This document shows, in pieces, positions 18,999 to 28,213 of a stretch of 64,000 nt of DNA. The translations under genes were made by a program, and so were the position numbers. The notes below the pieces were generated by a model. The model saw nothing but the letters and a program-made list of their open reading frames with translations. It did no database searches and had not been told where the DNA came from. Source of the stretch: ZC4RG30 sp039917615 (GTDB taxonomy: Bacteria; Pseudomonadota; Gammaproteobacteria; Steroidobacterales; Steroidobacteraceae); contig JBDSJD010000012.1 of NCBI GenBank assembly GCA_039917615.1, positions 5,819-69,818 of the forward strand. The letters run 5' to 3'. Numbering within the stretch: position 1 is the first letter of the stretch; each line of letters starts with the position of its first letter.

Positions 18999-19789
18999 TG
19001 GGCCGCCTCTTCGCGCATCCGCTCCACTTCTGCGCGTCCCAGGTACCGGCGTACCCCGGCGTGGACCAGATACAAGACCGGAATCATCGCCACCGCCGCC
19101 AGCATCTTGTAAGCATAGTTGACGGTGCCGACGGCGAGAAACTGCGCGGTCGGCCAGTGCTGCGGACCCAGCACGAAAGCGATGTACAGGACTATGAAGC
19201 TGTCGAACAGCTGTGAGACGGCGGTGGAGCCCGTCGCCCGCAACCACATCCAGCGCTCGCCCGTCAGTTTGCGAATACGATGGAACACTGCGACGTCGAT
19301 GAGTTGTCCCACCAGAAACGCCACCACGGATCCGGCTATCGTCCACATGCCCTGACCAAAAATCAGCGCATAGGCTTTCTGGATATCGGGCACACCCAGC
19401 GCTGCGTTCGCCTCAATCCAGAACGGCGCAGGCGCCAGCCGGATGGCGACATACGCCGCCAGGAAAGCCCAGGAAATGAAAGCCACTGCCAACCACGACA
19501 CGAGGCGCACGCCACGCCGACCGTAGTACTCATTGATGAGGTCGGTCAACACAAACACCAGCGGCCAGTAAACCACGCCCGCAGTGAATGATAGTGAGCC
19601 AGAAACACCCAGCAGACTCCACTGGAAGTCAGCCACACCCAGCGTGCGCTCCAGCGAGAAGATCTTCACGCCAACGAATTCGGCGAGCAGCGCGTCGGTT
19701 ACGAAGAAACAGGCCAGCGCGAGGAACAGGCGGGTGGCGCGATGATCAGCCAGGTGTCCGGATGCTCTTCCCTGCGCCGGACCGGACAT
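18995..19789 (-). CDS. yhhQ: queuosine precursor transporter (YhhQ/VUT family)
   Basis: Inner-membrane importer for queuosine precursors such as preQ0/preQ1. 264 aa with about six membrane segments and the family motifs FTDLINEYYGRRG-like (VLTDLINEYYGRR) and the late SQLFDSFIVLYIAF. It starts 2 bp after sppA and is translationally coupled to the ATP-grasp gene, an unexpected partner. Confidence 0.87.
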   Translation of the reverse strand: MSGPAQGRASGHLADHRATRLFLALACFFVTDALLAEFVGVKIFSLERTLGVADFQWSLLGVSGSLSFTAGVVYWPLVFVLTDLINEYYGRRGVRLVSWLAVAFISWAFLAAYVAIRLAPAPFWIEANAALGVPDIQKAYALIFGQGMWTIAGSVVAFLVGQLIDVAVFHRIRKLTGERWMWLRATGSTAVSQLFDSFIVLYIAFVLGPQHWPTAQFLAVGTVNYAYKMLAAVAMIPVLYLVHAGVRRYLGRAEVERMREEAAQ

Positions 19790-19791
19790 TC

Positions 19792-21633
19792 CTACTCCAC
19801 CGCGCAGAAGCAGTAGGCCAGCGGCCGGCCCGCGGAAGTCAGGCGCTCCAGACGCGCGTACTCCTTCTGCAGACTGGCCAGCGGAGCAAGGCTCGCCTGC
19901 ACTGAGTTCAACGCCGGGGCCAGCACGAGCCCGGACAACCGCGCGGCCCGAACACGCAGCTGCAGCACCAGTCGCTCGGCCCAGCTCAGATCAGGTTCCA
20001 GACGCCGCACCTCGTAACCTTCAGGCAGTTTGGCAAGTTTCGCAGCCAGCTTCACGGCGTCGTCGTAGCCACCGAGGCTATCGACCAGTCCGCGGGTCTG
20101 CGCGTCCTGACCGATCCACACCCGGCCCTGCGCAATTTCATTCACGGCATCACGGGTCTTGCCGCGCCCCTCGGCCACATGCGCAAGGAACAGCTCGTAG
20201 CCATGTTCGATTGACAGTTGCAGGTAGTCACGCAATGCCGGATCAAACGGCCGGTCCAGGCGCATCTTGCCGGATAGCGCTGTGGTACCGACTCCATCCA
20301 CCGTTACGCCGAGCTTGCCCAGCGTGCGATCAAAAGTTGGCACGGCCGCAAAGATGCCAATGGAACCGGTAATCGTCGTGGCGCTGGCCATGATCTGATT
20401 CGCCGGCGCGGCCACATAGTAGCCACCCGATGCGGCAACATCGCCCATCGAGACGACAATGGGTTTGCCCGCGGCGCGAATGGCCGCCACTTCTCGATAG
20501 ATCTGTTCAGACGCGAGCACGCTGCCGCCGGGACTGTTCACCCGCAACACTACCGCAGCGACATCTTCGTCGTAACGCACGTCGCGCAACAGCGCGGCGG
20601 TCGTCAGACCACCGACCGCTCCCGGTGGCTGCTCGCCATCCAGGATTTCGCCCGTCGCCACTACAACGGCAACGCGGCCTCCCCCACTCTTGTGCCGCTG
20701 TGCTGCGCGCTGCACCCGCACGTAGTCACCGAACTTGATCACGGGATAACGGCGATCGCCGTCGTCCGGACCCACCAGCTCGATCATCCGGGCATTGACC
20801 TGGTCTTCAGTCTTCAGCGCGGTGACCAGACCGGCCGCAAGCGCCATGCGCGCGGCATCGCCGGCATTGCTGCGCAGCGCGTCGATGAAGCCGTTGGTGT
20901 ACTGCTCGATTACATCCGGCTGCAGGCCACGCGCCTTCGCGACTGCTTGCTTGTACGACATCCACAGAGCGTCCAGATAGGCCCGGCTCTCCAACTCGTC
21001 CTGCGCCGACATGTCGGTGCGCACCAGGTTTTCCGCGGCGGACTTGTACTCCCCCACCCGCAACAGGTGCACGTCCACCGCCAGCTTGTCGAGCAGCCCC
21101 TTGTAGTACATCCGGTAGCGCTCATAGCCCGGCAGGATCACTTCGCCGGCGGGATCGAGATACACCTCGTCAGCATGCGCTGCCAGGTAGTACTGGGCCT
21201 GCGTGAACGAGGTGCCATAGGCGACGATCTTCTTGCCGCTGGCGCGGAACTTGCGCATGGCTGCCACCAGCTCTTCCATCGTGGGCTGGCCGGCGCCGGA
21301 CAGGAAGTCGAGTTGCAGCACCATGGCCTGCACGCGTGAATCATCAGCCGCAGCGCGGATGGATTCCGTCACGTCCCACAAAAGCGTCTGGGGGTCCCCC
21401 TGACCAAGGGCCTGGTTGAATGCGATATCGATCGGATCGCCAGAGCGCTGCTCAACGATGTCGCCATGCGGCTGGATGAACAAAGCTGCCTTCGCCGGCA
21501 GATGCGGCACCGTGCCACGCAGGGCGCCAATGATGAAGCCGAAGATCAGCAGCAGCAGGATGAGATGCAGGATGCGGCGCAGCCCATCCAGGCCGCGCCA
21601 GACACCTCTGAAGAAACCGCCTGTCGCACTCAT
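19792..21633 (-). CDS. sppA: signal peptide peptidase SppA (long form)
   Basis: Inner-membrane serine protease that degrades cleaved signal peptides. 613 aa, the duplicated 67-kDa type. One N-terminal membrane helix (about 22-40) is seen; the catalytic lysine should lie in the first repeat (RVGEYKSAAENLV) and the nucleophile serine in GDVAASGGYYVA of the second. It begins 17 bp after rplS on the same strand, so may be read from the ribosomal operon. Confidence 0.93.
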   Translation of the reverse strand: MSATGGFFRGVWRGLDGLRRILHLILLLLIFGFIIGALRGTVPHLPAKAALFIQPHGDIVEQRSGDPIDIAFNQALGQGDPQTLLWDVTESIRAAADDSRVQAMVLQLDFLSGAGQPTMEELVAAMRKFRASGKKIVAYGTSFTQAQYYLAAHADEVYLDPAGEVILPGYERYRMYYKGLLDKLAVDVHLLRVGEYKSAAENLVRTDMSAQDELESRAYLDALWMSYKQAVAKARGLQPDVIEQYTNGFIDALRSNAGDAARMALAAGLVTALKTEDQVNARMIELVGPDDGDRRYPVIKFGDYVRVQRAAQRHKSGGGRVAVVVATGEILDGEQPPGAVGGLTTAALLRDVRYDEDVAAVVLRVNSPGGSVLASEQIYREVAAIRAAGKPIVVSMGDVAASGGYYVAAPANQIMASATTITGSIGIFAAVPTFDRTLGKLGVTVDGVGTTALSGKMRLDRPFDPALRDYLQLSIEHGYELFLAHVAEGRGKTRDAVNEIAQGRVWIGQDAQTRGLVDSLGGYDDAVKLAAKLAKLPEGYEVRRLEPDLSWAERLVLQLRVRAARLSGLVLAPALNSVQASLAPLASLQKEYARLERLTSAGRPLAYCFCAVE

Positions 21634-21650
21634 GCGAGGCAGCGAGGCCT

Positions 21651-21995
21651 TTAGACCTTTTCTTCGATGCGCGCAGCCTTGCCCGACAGATCACGAAGGT
21701 AATAAAGCTTGGCGCGGCGCACATTGCCACGACGCTTCACCACGATGTCTTCGATGCTCGGGCTGTGCAGCTGGAACACGCGCTCCACACCCTCGCCGTG
21801 CGAAATCTTGCGTACGGTGACGGATGAATTGAAGCCGCGGTTGCTGCGCGCGATCACGACACCTTCGTAGGCCTGCAAGCGCTCGCGGTCGCCTTCCTTC
21901 ACCTTCACGTTCACGATGATGGTGTCGCCGGGCTTGAATTCCGGCACCTTGCGGGTGGCACGTTCGGCATTAAGCTGCTGGATGATGTGGTTCAT
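21651..21995 (-). CDS. rplS: 50S ribosomal protein L19
   Basis: Ribosomal protein at the 30S-50S interface. 114 aa, standard length, with the L19 core KVKEGDRERLQAYEGVV and RKISHGEGVERVF. It overlaps the trmD stop by 4 bp and closes the conserved rpsP-rimM-trmD-rplS operon. Confidence 0.97.
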   Translation of the reverse strand: MNHIIQQLNAERATRKVPEFKPGDTIIVNVKVKEGDRERLQAYEGVVIARSNRGFNSSVTVRKISHGEGVERVFQLHSPSIEDIVVKRRGNVRRAKLYYLRDLSGKAARIEEKV

Positions 21996-22741
21996 TTTTC
22001 GATCTGCCTTTCCTGCAAATACTCGTTTAGTAATTCAACTTCTTCTGGCGTGCTTTGCGGCCGCGTCAGGAACAGATCGGGGCGTCGCCGCCACGTCCTG
22101 CCCAGCGCCTCGCGCAACCGCCAGCGCCTGATGCGCTCGTGGTCGCCGCCCTGCAGCACCTCGGGCACCTTGAGTCCCGCGAAATCTTCGGGTCGGGTGT
22201 AGTGAGGCCAGTCCAGCAGACCGGTCGCAAACGACTCCTCGACACTCGAACGCGCGTCGTTCAAGGCACCATCCATCAACCTTGCCAGCGCGTCGATCAC
22301 GACCAGCGCCGGCAGTTCGCCACCGGAGAGCACATAGTCGCCCACCGACAGCTCTTCGTCGATCGACGTCGCGATCACGCGCTCGTCGATCCCTTCATAT
22401 CGCCCCGCCACCAGCACGAGCCCGGCCGCGCCCTTGAGCTCATCGGCCCAGGCCTGATCAAACCTGCGGCCCTGCGCCGAGAGGTAGATCCGCCGGCTCC
22501 CGGCCGGTACCCGTGCCGCCGCCGCAGCGATGGCCGCGGTCAGCGGTTCAGGCTTCAGGACCATTCCTGGTCCTCCGCCGTATGGCCGATCATCCACCGT
22601 ACGGTGCACATCGCTGGTATGCGTGCGTGGGTCTTCTGTTCCCACCTCAAGCAAACCGCGACGCAACGCCCGTCCGGTTACGCCGTGTCGCAATGCATCC
22701 CGGATCATCTCCGGGAACAGCGACACGACTTCGATCTTCAT
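21992..22741 (-). CDS. trmD: tRNA (guanine37-N1)-methyltransferase
   Basis: SPOUT methyltransferase that makes m1G37 in tRNAs. 249 aa. The knotted SAM site (GRYEGIDERVI, GDYVLSGGELPALVVIDA) and the YTRPEDFAGLKVPEVLQGGDH segment are diagnostic. It overlaps rimM and rplS by 4 bp each. Confidence 0.97.
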   Translation of the reverse strand: MKIEVVSLFPEMIRDALRHGVTGRALRRGLLEVGTEDPRTHTSDVHRTVDDRPYGGGPGMVLKPEPLTAAIAAAAARVPAGSRRIYLSAQGRRFDQAWADELKGAAGLVLVAGRYEGIDERVIATSIDEELSVGDYVLSGGELPALVVIDALARLMDGALNDARSSVEESFATGLLDWPHYTRPEDFAGLKVPEVLQGGDHERIRRWRLREALGRTWRRRPDLFLTRPQSTPEEVELLNEYLQERQIEK

Positions 22742-23259
22742 GTCAGCTCGGCCGGCCAGTCCACGCTGATCCTGCGCTCCGCTGCATGAATCTTCAGCAG
22801 GTGTTGCGGCGCCGTAGGCACCCAGTGCTCACGTTCGCCTTTCACCACCATCACCGTCCCCGTTGGCAGATCGGCGAAGTAATCAACCTTACCCAGCACC
22901 ACCTCGTCGACATTGCAGACTTCAAAACCCAGCAGGTCGTCGCGATAGTGCTCGCCTTTCTCAAGCTGCGGCAGAGCGCTACGCGCGATCTGCACCAACC
23001 AGCCGGACAGCGCCAATGCCGCGTTCCGGTCCTCGATTCCCGCAAACTTCACCCGCAGCCTCTGCTGATAAGGCGCGCCTTCCAGCAGCTGCAGTTTCTG
23101 AACCGCACCACTGGGTGCGGTCAACTGCCACTCATCGTAGTCGAGCAGCGAATCCGGTGGATCGGCAAACGATCGAACCAGCACCCACCCTCTGATGCCA
23201 TGCGCCGTGGCCACCTGGCCGAGCGTCAGCATCGGTTCGGTGGCTGGAGCCGGCTTCAC
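22738..23259 (-). CDS. rimM: 16S rRNA processing protein RimM
   Basis: 30S maturation factor that binds S19. 173 aa. The N-terminal RimM domain opens with TLGQVATAHGIRGWV; the C-terminal PRC-barrel has HYRDDLLGFEVCN and the conserved HWVPTAPQHLLKI. It starts 8 bp after rpsP. Confidence 0.95.
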   Translation of the reverse strand: MKPAPATEPMLTLGQVATAHGIRGWVLVRSFADPPDSLLDYDEWQLTAPSGAVQKLQLLEGAPYQQRLRVKFAGIEDRNAALALSGWLVQIARSALPQLEKGEHYRDDLLGFEVCNVDEVVLGKVDYFADLPTGTVMVVKGEREHWVPTAPQHLLKIHAAERRISVDWPAELT

Positions 23260-23267
23260 TGGCGTCC

Positions 23268-23531
23268 TCAGGCGGCCGCGGCAACCGCTTGCTTGCGATA
23301 TGCCTTGACCAGCGCGTTGACGCGCTCGGACGACTGCGCACCCTTCGACAGCCAGTGGTCGATGCGAGGCAGATCCAGACGGATCGTGGGCTCAGCCTTG
23401 CGGGCTTTGGGGTTGAAAAAACCTACCAGCTCGAGGCTCTTGCCGCCTTGCCGTTTGCGGTGATCGGTAACGACCACGTGGAAGTAGGGCTGGTTGCGCG
23501 CACCGCGCCGTGTCAAACGAATAGTCACCAT
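23268..23531 (-). CDS. rpsP: 30S ribosomal protein S16
   Basis: Small-subunit protein of 87 aa with the S16 opening MVTIRLTRRGARNQPYF and GFFNPKA. First gene of the rpsP-rimM-trmD-rplS operon. It lies 59 bp after ffh on the same strand, so it may have its own promoter there or be read from ffh. Confidence 0.97.
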   Translation of the reverse strand: MVTIRLTRRGARNQPYFHVVVTDHRKRQGGKSLELVGFFNPKARKAEPTIRLDLPRIDHWLSKGAQSSERVNALVKAYRKQAVAAAA

Positions 23532-23590
23532 ATCGGGTCAAGGCCTCAAGCGTTCATGGCTACCGAAAAAGAGCGCGGATTCTACGCAGA

Positions 23591-24958
23591 TCAACGGCTT
23601 GGAGCAAATGGGCCGCCACCGCCCAAACGGCCCGCCATCGCGCCCATCATGCGCTGCAGTTTGCCGCTGCCCATTTGCTTCATCATCTGCTGCATCTTCT
23701 GGTGCTGCTTGAGCAGCCGGTTCACGTCCTGCACCTGCATTCCCGCCCCTGCTGCGATGCGGCGGCGGCGCGAACCGTCGATTATTTCGGGCCGGCGGCG
23801 TTCGCGCGGGGTCATGGAGTCGATCAACGCGATCTGGCGCTTCGTTTCCCGGTCTGCGGTGCCAGGCGCCAGCTTCTGGGCGGCAGCTGCGCCACCCGGC
23901 AGTTTCTCCAGGAGTGAACCCATGCCCCCCATCTTCTGCAACTGCTGCAACTGGGATTTCAGATCGTTGAAATCGAAACCCTTGCCCTTGGCAACCTTCT
24001 TGGCGAGGCGTTCGGCCTCCTCGGTGTCCACATTGCGGCGAACCTCCTCGACCAGCGCGACCACATCGCCCATGCCGAGGATGCGTTTGGCCATGCGCTC
24101 CGGATCGAAGGGTGCAAGGCCATCGCTCTTCTCGCCGGTGCCGAGAAACAGCAACGGCGCACCGGTGATCTCGCGCACCGACAGCGCAGCACCACCGCGT
24201 GCGTCACCATCGGCCTTGGTGAGGATCACGCCGGTAAGCGCCAATGCGCTGCCAAAAGCCTGTGCTGCGTTGACTGCGTCCTGGCCCGCCATCGCGTCGA
24301 TCACAAACAGGCGTTCATGTGGCGCGACGGCGGCGTCGATGTCCCGCACTTCCTGCATCAATTCTGCGTCCACATGCAGGCGACCGGCAGTGTCCACCAC
24401 CAGCACGTCGTAGACACCACGCCGCGCTGCGTCCAAAGCACTCGCCGCAATGGCAGGCGCCGCAGCACCGGTTGCAACTGGGTGAAAATCTGCCCCAACC
24501 TGTTCTGCCAACCGCTGCAGCTGCAGCACGGCAGCCGGACGCCGGATATCGGTGCTGACCAGCAGCACGCGCTTTTTCTGGGCAATCAGGTAGCGGGCCA
24601 GCTTGCCCGCGGTAGTGGTCTTGCCTGCTCCCTGCAAACCGGCGAGCAGGATCACCGCCGGTGGCGCATATCGCAGGTCGAAAGCGCGCGCCGCGCCCCC
24701 CATGACCGTCACCAGCTCATCGTGAATCACGCCCACCAGCGCCTGGCCGGGCGAAAGGCTGCCCTGGATCTCGACGCCCAGCGCCTTCACCTTTACGGCA
24801 TCGATGAAGCGCTTGACCACTGGCAGCGCGACATCTGCTTCGAGCAGCGCCATGCGCACATCGCGCAGCGACTCCGCGATATTGTCTTCGGTAAGGCGGC
24901 CGCGACCGCGCAGTGATTCGACGGCCTGGCTCAGGCGCTCAGTCAGCTTGGCAAACAT
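23591..24958 (-). CDS. ffh: signal recognition particle protein Ffh
   Basis: SRP GTPase that targets nascent membrane proteins to the translocon with 4.5S RNA. 455 aa. N domain (LTERLSQAVESLRGRGRL), G domain with GLQGAGKTT, DTAGRLHVD and TKADGDARGG, and a Met-rich M domain at the C-terminus (about 330-455: QHQKMQQMMKQMG). No 4.5S RNA gene was seen nearby. Confidence 0.97.
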   Translation of the reverse strand: MFAKLTERLSQAVESLRGRGRLTEDNIAESLRDVRMALLEADVALPVVKRFIDAVKVKALGVEIQGSLSPGQALVGVIHDELVTVMGGAARAFDLRYAPPAVILLAGLQGAGKTTTAGKLARYLIAQKKRVLLVSTDIRRPAAVLQLQRLAEQVGADFHPVATGAAAPAIAASALDAARRGVYDVLVVDTAGRLHVDAELMQEVRDIDAAVAPHERLFVIDAMAGQDAVNAAQAFGSALALTGVILTKADGDARGGAALSVREITGAPLLFLGTGEKSDGLAPFDPERMAKRILGMGDVVALVEEVRRNVDTEEAERLAKKVAKGKGFDFNDLKSQLQQLQKMGGMGSLLEKLPGGAAAAQKLAPGTADRETKRQIALIDSMTPRERRRPEIIDGSRRRRIAAGAGMQVQDVNRLLKQHQKMQQMMKQMGSGKLQRMMGAMAGRLGGGGPFAPSR

Positions 24959-25085
24959 GTTGTCTCAACGAGATTGAAGGGCGAAGTTCTGCTTCCGCAT
25001 ATTGGACGAAACGTAACCGTTTGTACGCTGGCGAATGATCCCGGCCCAAGGATTCAATTGCCTCGTCCCAGCGATGAACAAGAAA

Positions 25086-25130
25086 TTGCATTGATCTGTT
25101 ATCTAAACTAAACTAATAAGACTTAGTTTA
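25086..25130 (+). promoter_or_regulatory. promoter and operator of the toxin-antitoxin module
   Basis: In an AT-rich pocket, TTGCAT (25086-25091) and TAAACT (25109-25114) are 17 bp apart. The inverted repeat TAAACTAA (25104-25111) / TTAGTTTA (25123-25130) overlaps the -10 region and ends 17 bp before the antitoxin ATG. That is the usual arrangement for autoregulation by a Phd-type antitoxin. Confidence 0.6.
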
Positions 25131-25147
25131 CTCCACAGCTGCCCGCA

Positions 25148-25393
25148 ATGAAGACCTTCAACATCCACGATGCCAAGACCCACCTGTCGCGACTGGTCGA
25201 TCAGGCCGCACGCGGCGAGACGTTCGTGATCGCCAAGGCCGGCAAGCCTATGGTCAAAGTGATGTCCCTGTCGGCGCCCAGCGCCGACGAAGTTCAGCGC
25301 CTTGGATTCATGACCGGGCAGATGATCGTTCCCGACGATTTCGATCGCATGGGAGGCGACCAGATCGAGCAACTCTTCCATGTCGAGACATGA
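25148..25393 (+). CDS. Phd/YefM-type antitoxin
   Basis: Antitoxin of 81 aa: an N-terminal Phd/YefM DNA-binding domain (NIHDAKTHLSRLVDQAARGE, IAKAGKPMVKV) and an acidic C-terminal tail expected to neutralise the toxin. The stop overlaps the toxin start by 4 bp (ATGA). Probably represses its own promoter through the repeat just upstream. Confidence 0.9.
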   Translation: MKTFNIHDAKTHLSRLVDQAARGETFVIAKAGKPMVKVMSLSAPSADEVQRLGFMTGQMIVPDDFDRMGGDQIEQLFHVET

Positions 25394-25776
25394 AGCTGCT
25401 GCTTGATACACACCTGCTGCTTTGGGCGGCTGGCCAACCGGCTCGTCTCCCGCGCGAGGCGCGGAAACTGATCAGCGATGTAGCCAACCAGCTGTTCTTC
25501 AGCGCGGCAAGTCTGTGGGAAGTCGTCATCAAGCGCAGTCTGGGCCGCGACGATTTCCAGGCCGACGCGCGGTTGCTGCGTCGCGGCCTGCTCGACAATG
25601 GCTATACCGAACTACCCATCGCGAGTCTCCATGTGGTGGAGATCGAAACTCTGCCGGGAATCCATCGGGATCCTTTCGATCGCATGCTGGTAGCGCAGGC
25701 GAATGCTGAAGGCATCACGCTACTGACTACCGACCCGATCGTCGCGCGCTACCCGGGATCTGTGCGCCTGGTGTGA
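25390..25776 (+). CDS. vapC: VapC-type PIN-domain toxin
   Basis: PIN-domain RNase toxin of 128 aa. Acidic active-site residues are visible in LLLDTHLLLW, SLWEVVIK and FDRMLVAQA plus TTDP. Members paired with Phd-type antitoxins usually cleave tRNA or rRNA; the target here is unknown. The module sits between ffh and radA and converges on radA, with no sign of other mobile DNA. Confidence 0.88.
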   Translation: MKLLLDTHLLLWAAGQPARLPREARKLISDVANQLFFSAASLWEVVIKRSLGRDDFQADARLLRRGLLDNGYTELPIASLHVVEIETLPGIHRDPFDRMLVAQANAEGITLLTTDPIVARYPGSVRLV

Positions 25777-25814
25777 AGTTCCGGCAGCGATGAAGCAGCC
25801 GTTTGTCTTTAGTC

Positions 25815-27197
25815 TCAACCGCCGCTGAAGACCGCATTTAGCGCCGCCTCGATGCGCCCCACACCGCGCACTTCAATGCCCGCCAGGGGCGGGCGTGGCA
25901 GGTTCGCTTCCGGCACCAACGCGCGCCTGAAACCGAGCTTCGCTGCCTCGCGGATCCGCTCTTCACCAAATGGAACGGGTCGAATCTCACCGGTCAGACC
26001 CAACTCGCCGAACACGACCAGATCATGCGGCAGCGCGTAATTCCTGAGGCTGGACGCCAGCGCCAGCGCCACCGGCAGATCCCATGCCGGCTCCTCGATA
26101 TCAAGGCCACCCACCACGTTGGCGAATACATCGTGCTCTTGTAACGACAGGCCACCATGCCGATTGAGCACCGCGAGCACCATTGCCAGACGTCCGGCAT
26201 CGATGCCCTGGGCAACACGCCGCGGCGACCCGAAACCCGAGGGATCGACGAGCCCTTGCACCTCTACCAGCAGCGGCCGGGTGCCATCACGCGTGACCAT
26301 CACGAGGCTGCCCACCACTGGCTGCGCCGCGCGCGACAGGAAGATGGCAGAGGGATTCCTGACCTCGCGCAGGCCGTTCTCCTGCATCAGGAAGAAACCC
26401 AACTCATTCGCCGCACCGAAGCGGTTCTTTGCTGCCCGCACGCGACGGAAGCGGCTGCCCGCGTCGCGCTCGAAATACAGCACCGTATCCACCAGATGCT
26501 CGAGCATCCGCGGCCCTGCAATGGCGCCGTCCTTGGTGACGTGCCCGACCAGCCACACGGCCGTGCCGCTGGCCTTGGCAAACCGAACCAGTGCCGCCGT
26601 GCATTCGCGCAGCTGGGTCACCGCGCCGGCTGCGTTGGGCACCGCCGCCAATCCCATGGTCTGGATGGAATCGATCACCAGCAGTACCGGTTGCTGTTGG
26701 TCTGCCAGCGCAAGGATGGTGTCCAGCTCGGTATCCGCGATGACCTGCACGCGCTCGTAGGCACCACCCAGCCGCTGCGCCCGCATCGCCACCTGTGCCG
26801 TGGACTCCTCGCCCGTGGCATAAAGCACCTTGTGGCGGGCAGCAACGGCCTGCGCCACCTGCAGCAGCAGCGTGGATTTGCCGATGCCTGGTTCGCCACC
26901 CAGCAGCGTGACCGAGCCTGCCACCAGCCCTCCTCCCAGCACGCGATCCAGCTCATCCATGCCCAGTGCCAGTCGCGCGGAGCCGCTCGCCGCAGTGCCC
27001 ATTGCCTCGCTCAGCGATGAAGCAGAGGCAGGTGCGACCAGAGCCTGCCTGCCCCGGGAGGCGCCACCACGCGCAGCGTCGCGCGCCTGCTGCGGCGTCA
27101 GGCGGTTCCATTCACCACAGTGCGGACACTGGCCCTGCCACTTCGGCGACTGGCCATGACAGGCGTCACAAACGTAGATGGTGCTCGGGCGGGCCAC
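25815..27197 (-). CDS. radA: DNA repair protein RadA
   Basis: RecA-like branch-migration factor in recombinational repair. 460 aa, GTG start. N-terminal four-Cys zinc finger (CDACHGQSPKWQGQCPHC), Walker A GGEPGIGKST, the RadA motif KNRFG, and a C-terminal Lon-like domain. It is divergent from the PP2C gene across a 174-bp gap. Confidence 0.96.
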   Translation of the reverse strand: MARPSTIYVCDACHGQSPKWQGQCPHCGEWNRLTPQQARDAARGGASRGRQALVAPASASSLSEAMGTAASGSARLALGMDELDRVLGGGLVAGSVTLLGGEPGIGKSTLLLQVAQAVAARHKVLYATGEESTAQVAMRAQRLGGAYERVQVIADTELDTILALADQQQPVLLVIDSIQTMGLAAVPNAAGAVTQLRECTAALVRFAKASGTAVWLVGHVTKDGAIAGPRMLEHLVDTVLYFERDAGSRFRRVRAAKNRFGAANELGFFLMQENGLREVRNPSAIFLSRAAQPVVGSLVMVTRDGTRPLLVEVQGLVDPSGFGSPRRVAQGIDAGRLAMVLAVLNRHGGLSLQEHDVFANVVGGLDIEEPAWDLPVALALASSLRNYALPHDLVVFGELGLTGEIRPVPFGEERIREAAKLGFRRALVPEANLPRPPLAGIEVRGVGRIEAALNAVFSGG

Positions 27198-27371
27198 GAC
27201 GAGATCCAGTTCCGGTAAGTTGGGTGGGAATTCCGGCGCCGGATGCTAGCACGCGACGCACCCCACAAATCCTGTGCAAAGAGCCTCGAAACAAGCGCTT
27301 ATCAGTGCATGTAATGCAGGAGTTAAGTACGATCCTGCGATCTTGGGAGAACACCGGGAAGCTGCCGACTG

Positions 27372-28196
27372 ATGAGCCTGAAAGGCAAACTGACCTGCGT
27401 CGGCCTGACCGATACGGGCAGAGTCCGAGAGCACAACGAAGACATGATCGCCCACGACGGCGAGATGGGACTCGTTGTGCTCGCCGATGGCATGGGCGGC
27501 TACAACGCCGGCGAGGTCGCGAGCGGCATTGCCGTGAAGACTGTTTTCAATCTGGTGCGCGAAGCGGTGGAGCTGCAGGACTTATCCGTGCCCGACCCTG
27601 CCACGGGACTTTCCCGTCCCAGCATCATCCTTCGCGACGCCATCCAGCGTGCCAACAAGATCATCTACCAGACGGCCCGCAGCCAGGCGCAATGCGAGGG
27701 AATGGGCACTACGGTCGTCGCCGCATTGTTCTATGACAACAAGATTTCCGTGGCCCACGTGGGCGACTCACGGCTGTACCGTCTGCGCGGTGCCGATATC
27801 GAGCAGGTGACCCTGGACCACTCCCTCCTGCAGGAACTGGTCGATCGGGGGTTCTACTCCCCTGAAGAGGCGCAGCGCGCCTCGAACAAGAACTATGTCA
27901 CCCGGGCGCTGGGGGTGGAAACCCAGGTCGAGGTCGAAATGCAGGAGCATCCCGTCCACAAGGGCGACTACTACCTGCTTTGCTCCGACGGGCTGTCAGA
28001 CATGATGGGTGATGACGATATGGCGATGACTGTCATTACCTTCGGAGCAAATCTCAATTCCGTAAGCCAACATCTGGTTCAATTGGCAAACGACAATGGG
28101 GGCAAGGACAACATATCCGTCATCCTGACGCAGGTAGTGGAGTCCTTCCCGGCCCGACACGGTATATTTGACAGAATCCTGAAGTGGTTCAGCTGA
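27372..28196 (+). CDS. PP2C-family serine/threonine phosphatase
   Basis: Metal-dependent protein phosphatase of 274 aa (Stp1/PrpC type). Metal-binding motifs: REHNEDM, LADGMGGYNAGE, VGDSRLYRLR, CSDGLSDMM and GGKDNISVIL. It ends 17 bp before an FHA-domain gene, suggesting a phospho-Thr signalling pair; no Ser/Thr kinase is encoded in the window, so its partner is elsewhere. Confidence 0.92.
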   Translation: MSLKGKLTCVGLTDTGRVREHNEDMIAHDGEMGLVVLADGMGGYNAGEVASGIAVKTVFNLVREAVELQDLSVPDPATGLSRPSIILRDAIQRANKIIYQTARSQAQCEGMGTTVVAALFYDNKISVAHVGDSRLYRLRGADIEQVTLDHSLLQELVDRGFYSPEEAQRASNKNYVTRALGVETQVEVEMQEHPVHKGDYYLLCSDGLSDMMGDDDMAMTVITFGANLNSVSQHLVQLANDNGGKDNISVILTQVVESFPARHGIFDRILKWFS

Positions 28197-28213
28197 AGGA
28201 AAGGCGCTCAAAC

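Noticed and set aside
25104..25130. Terminator of an upstream gene
   Set aside because: The inverted repeat is AT-rich without a GC stem and overlaps the antitoxin promoter, so operator is the better reading.
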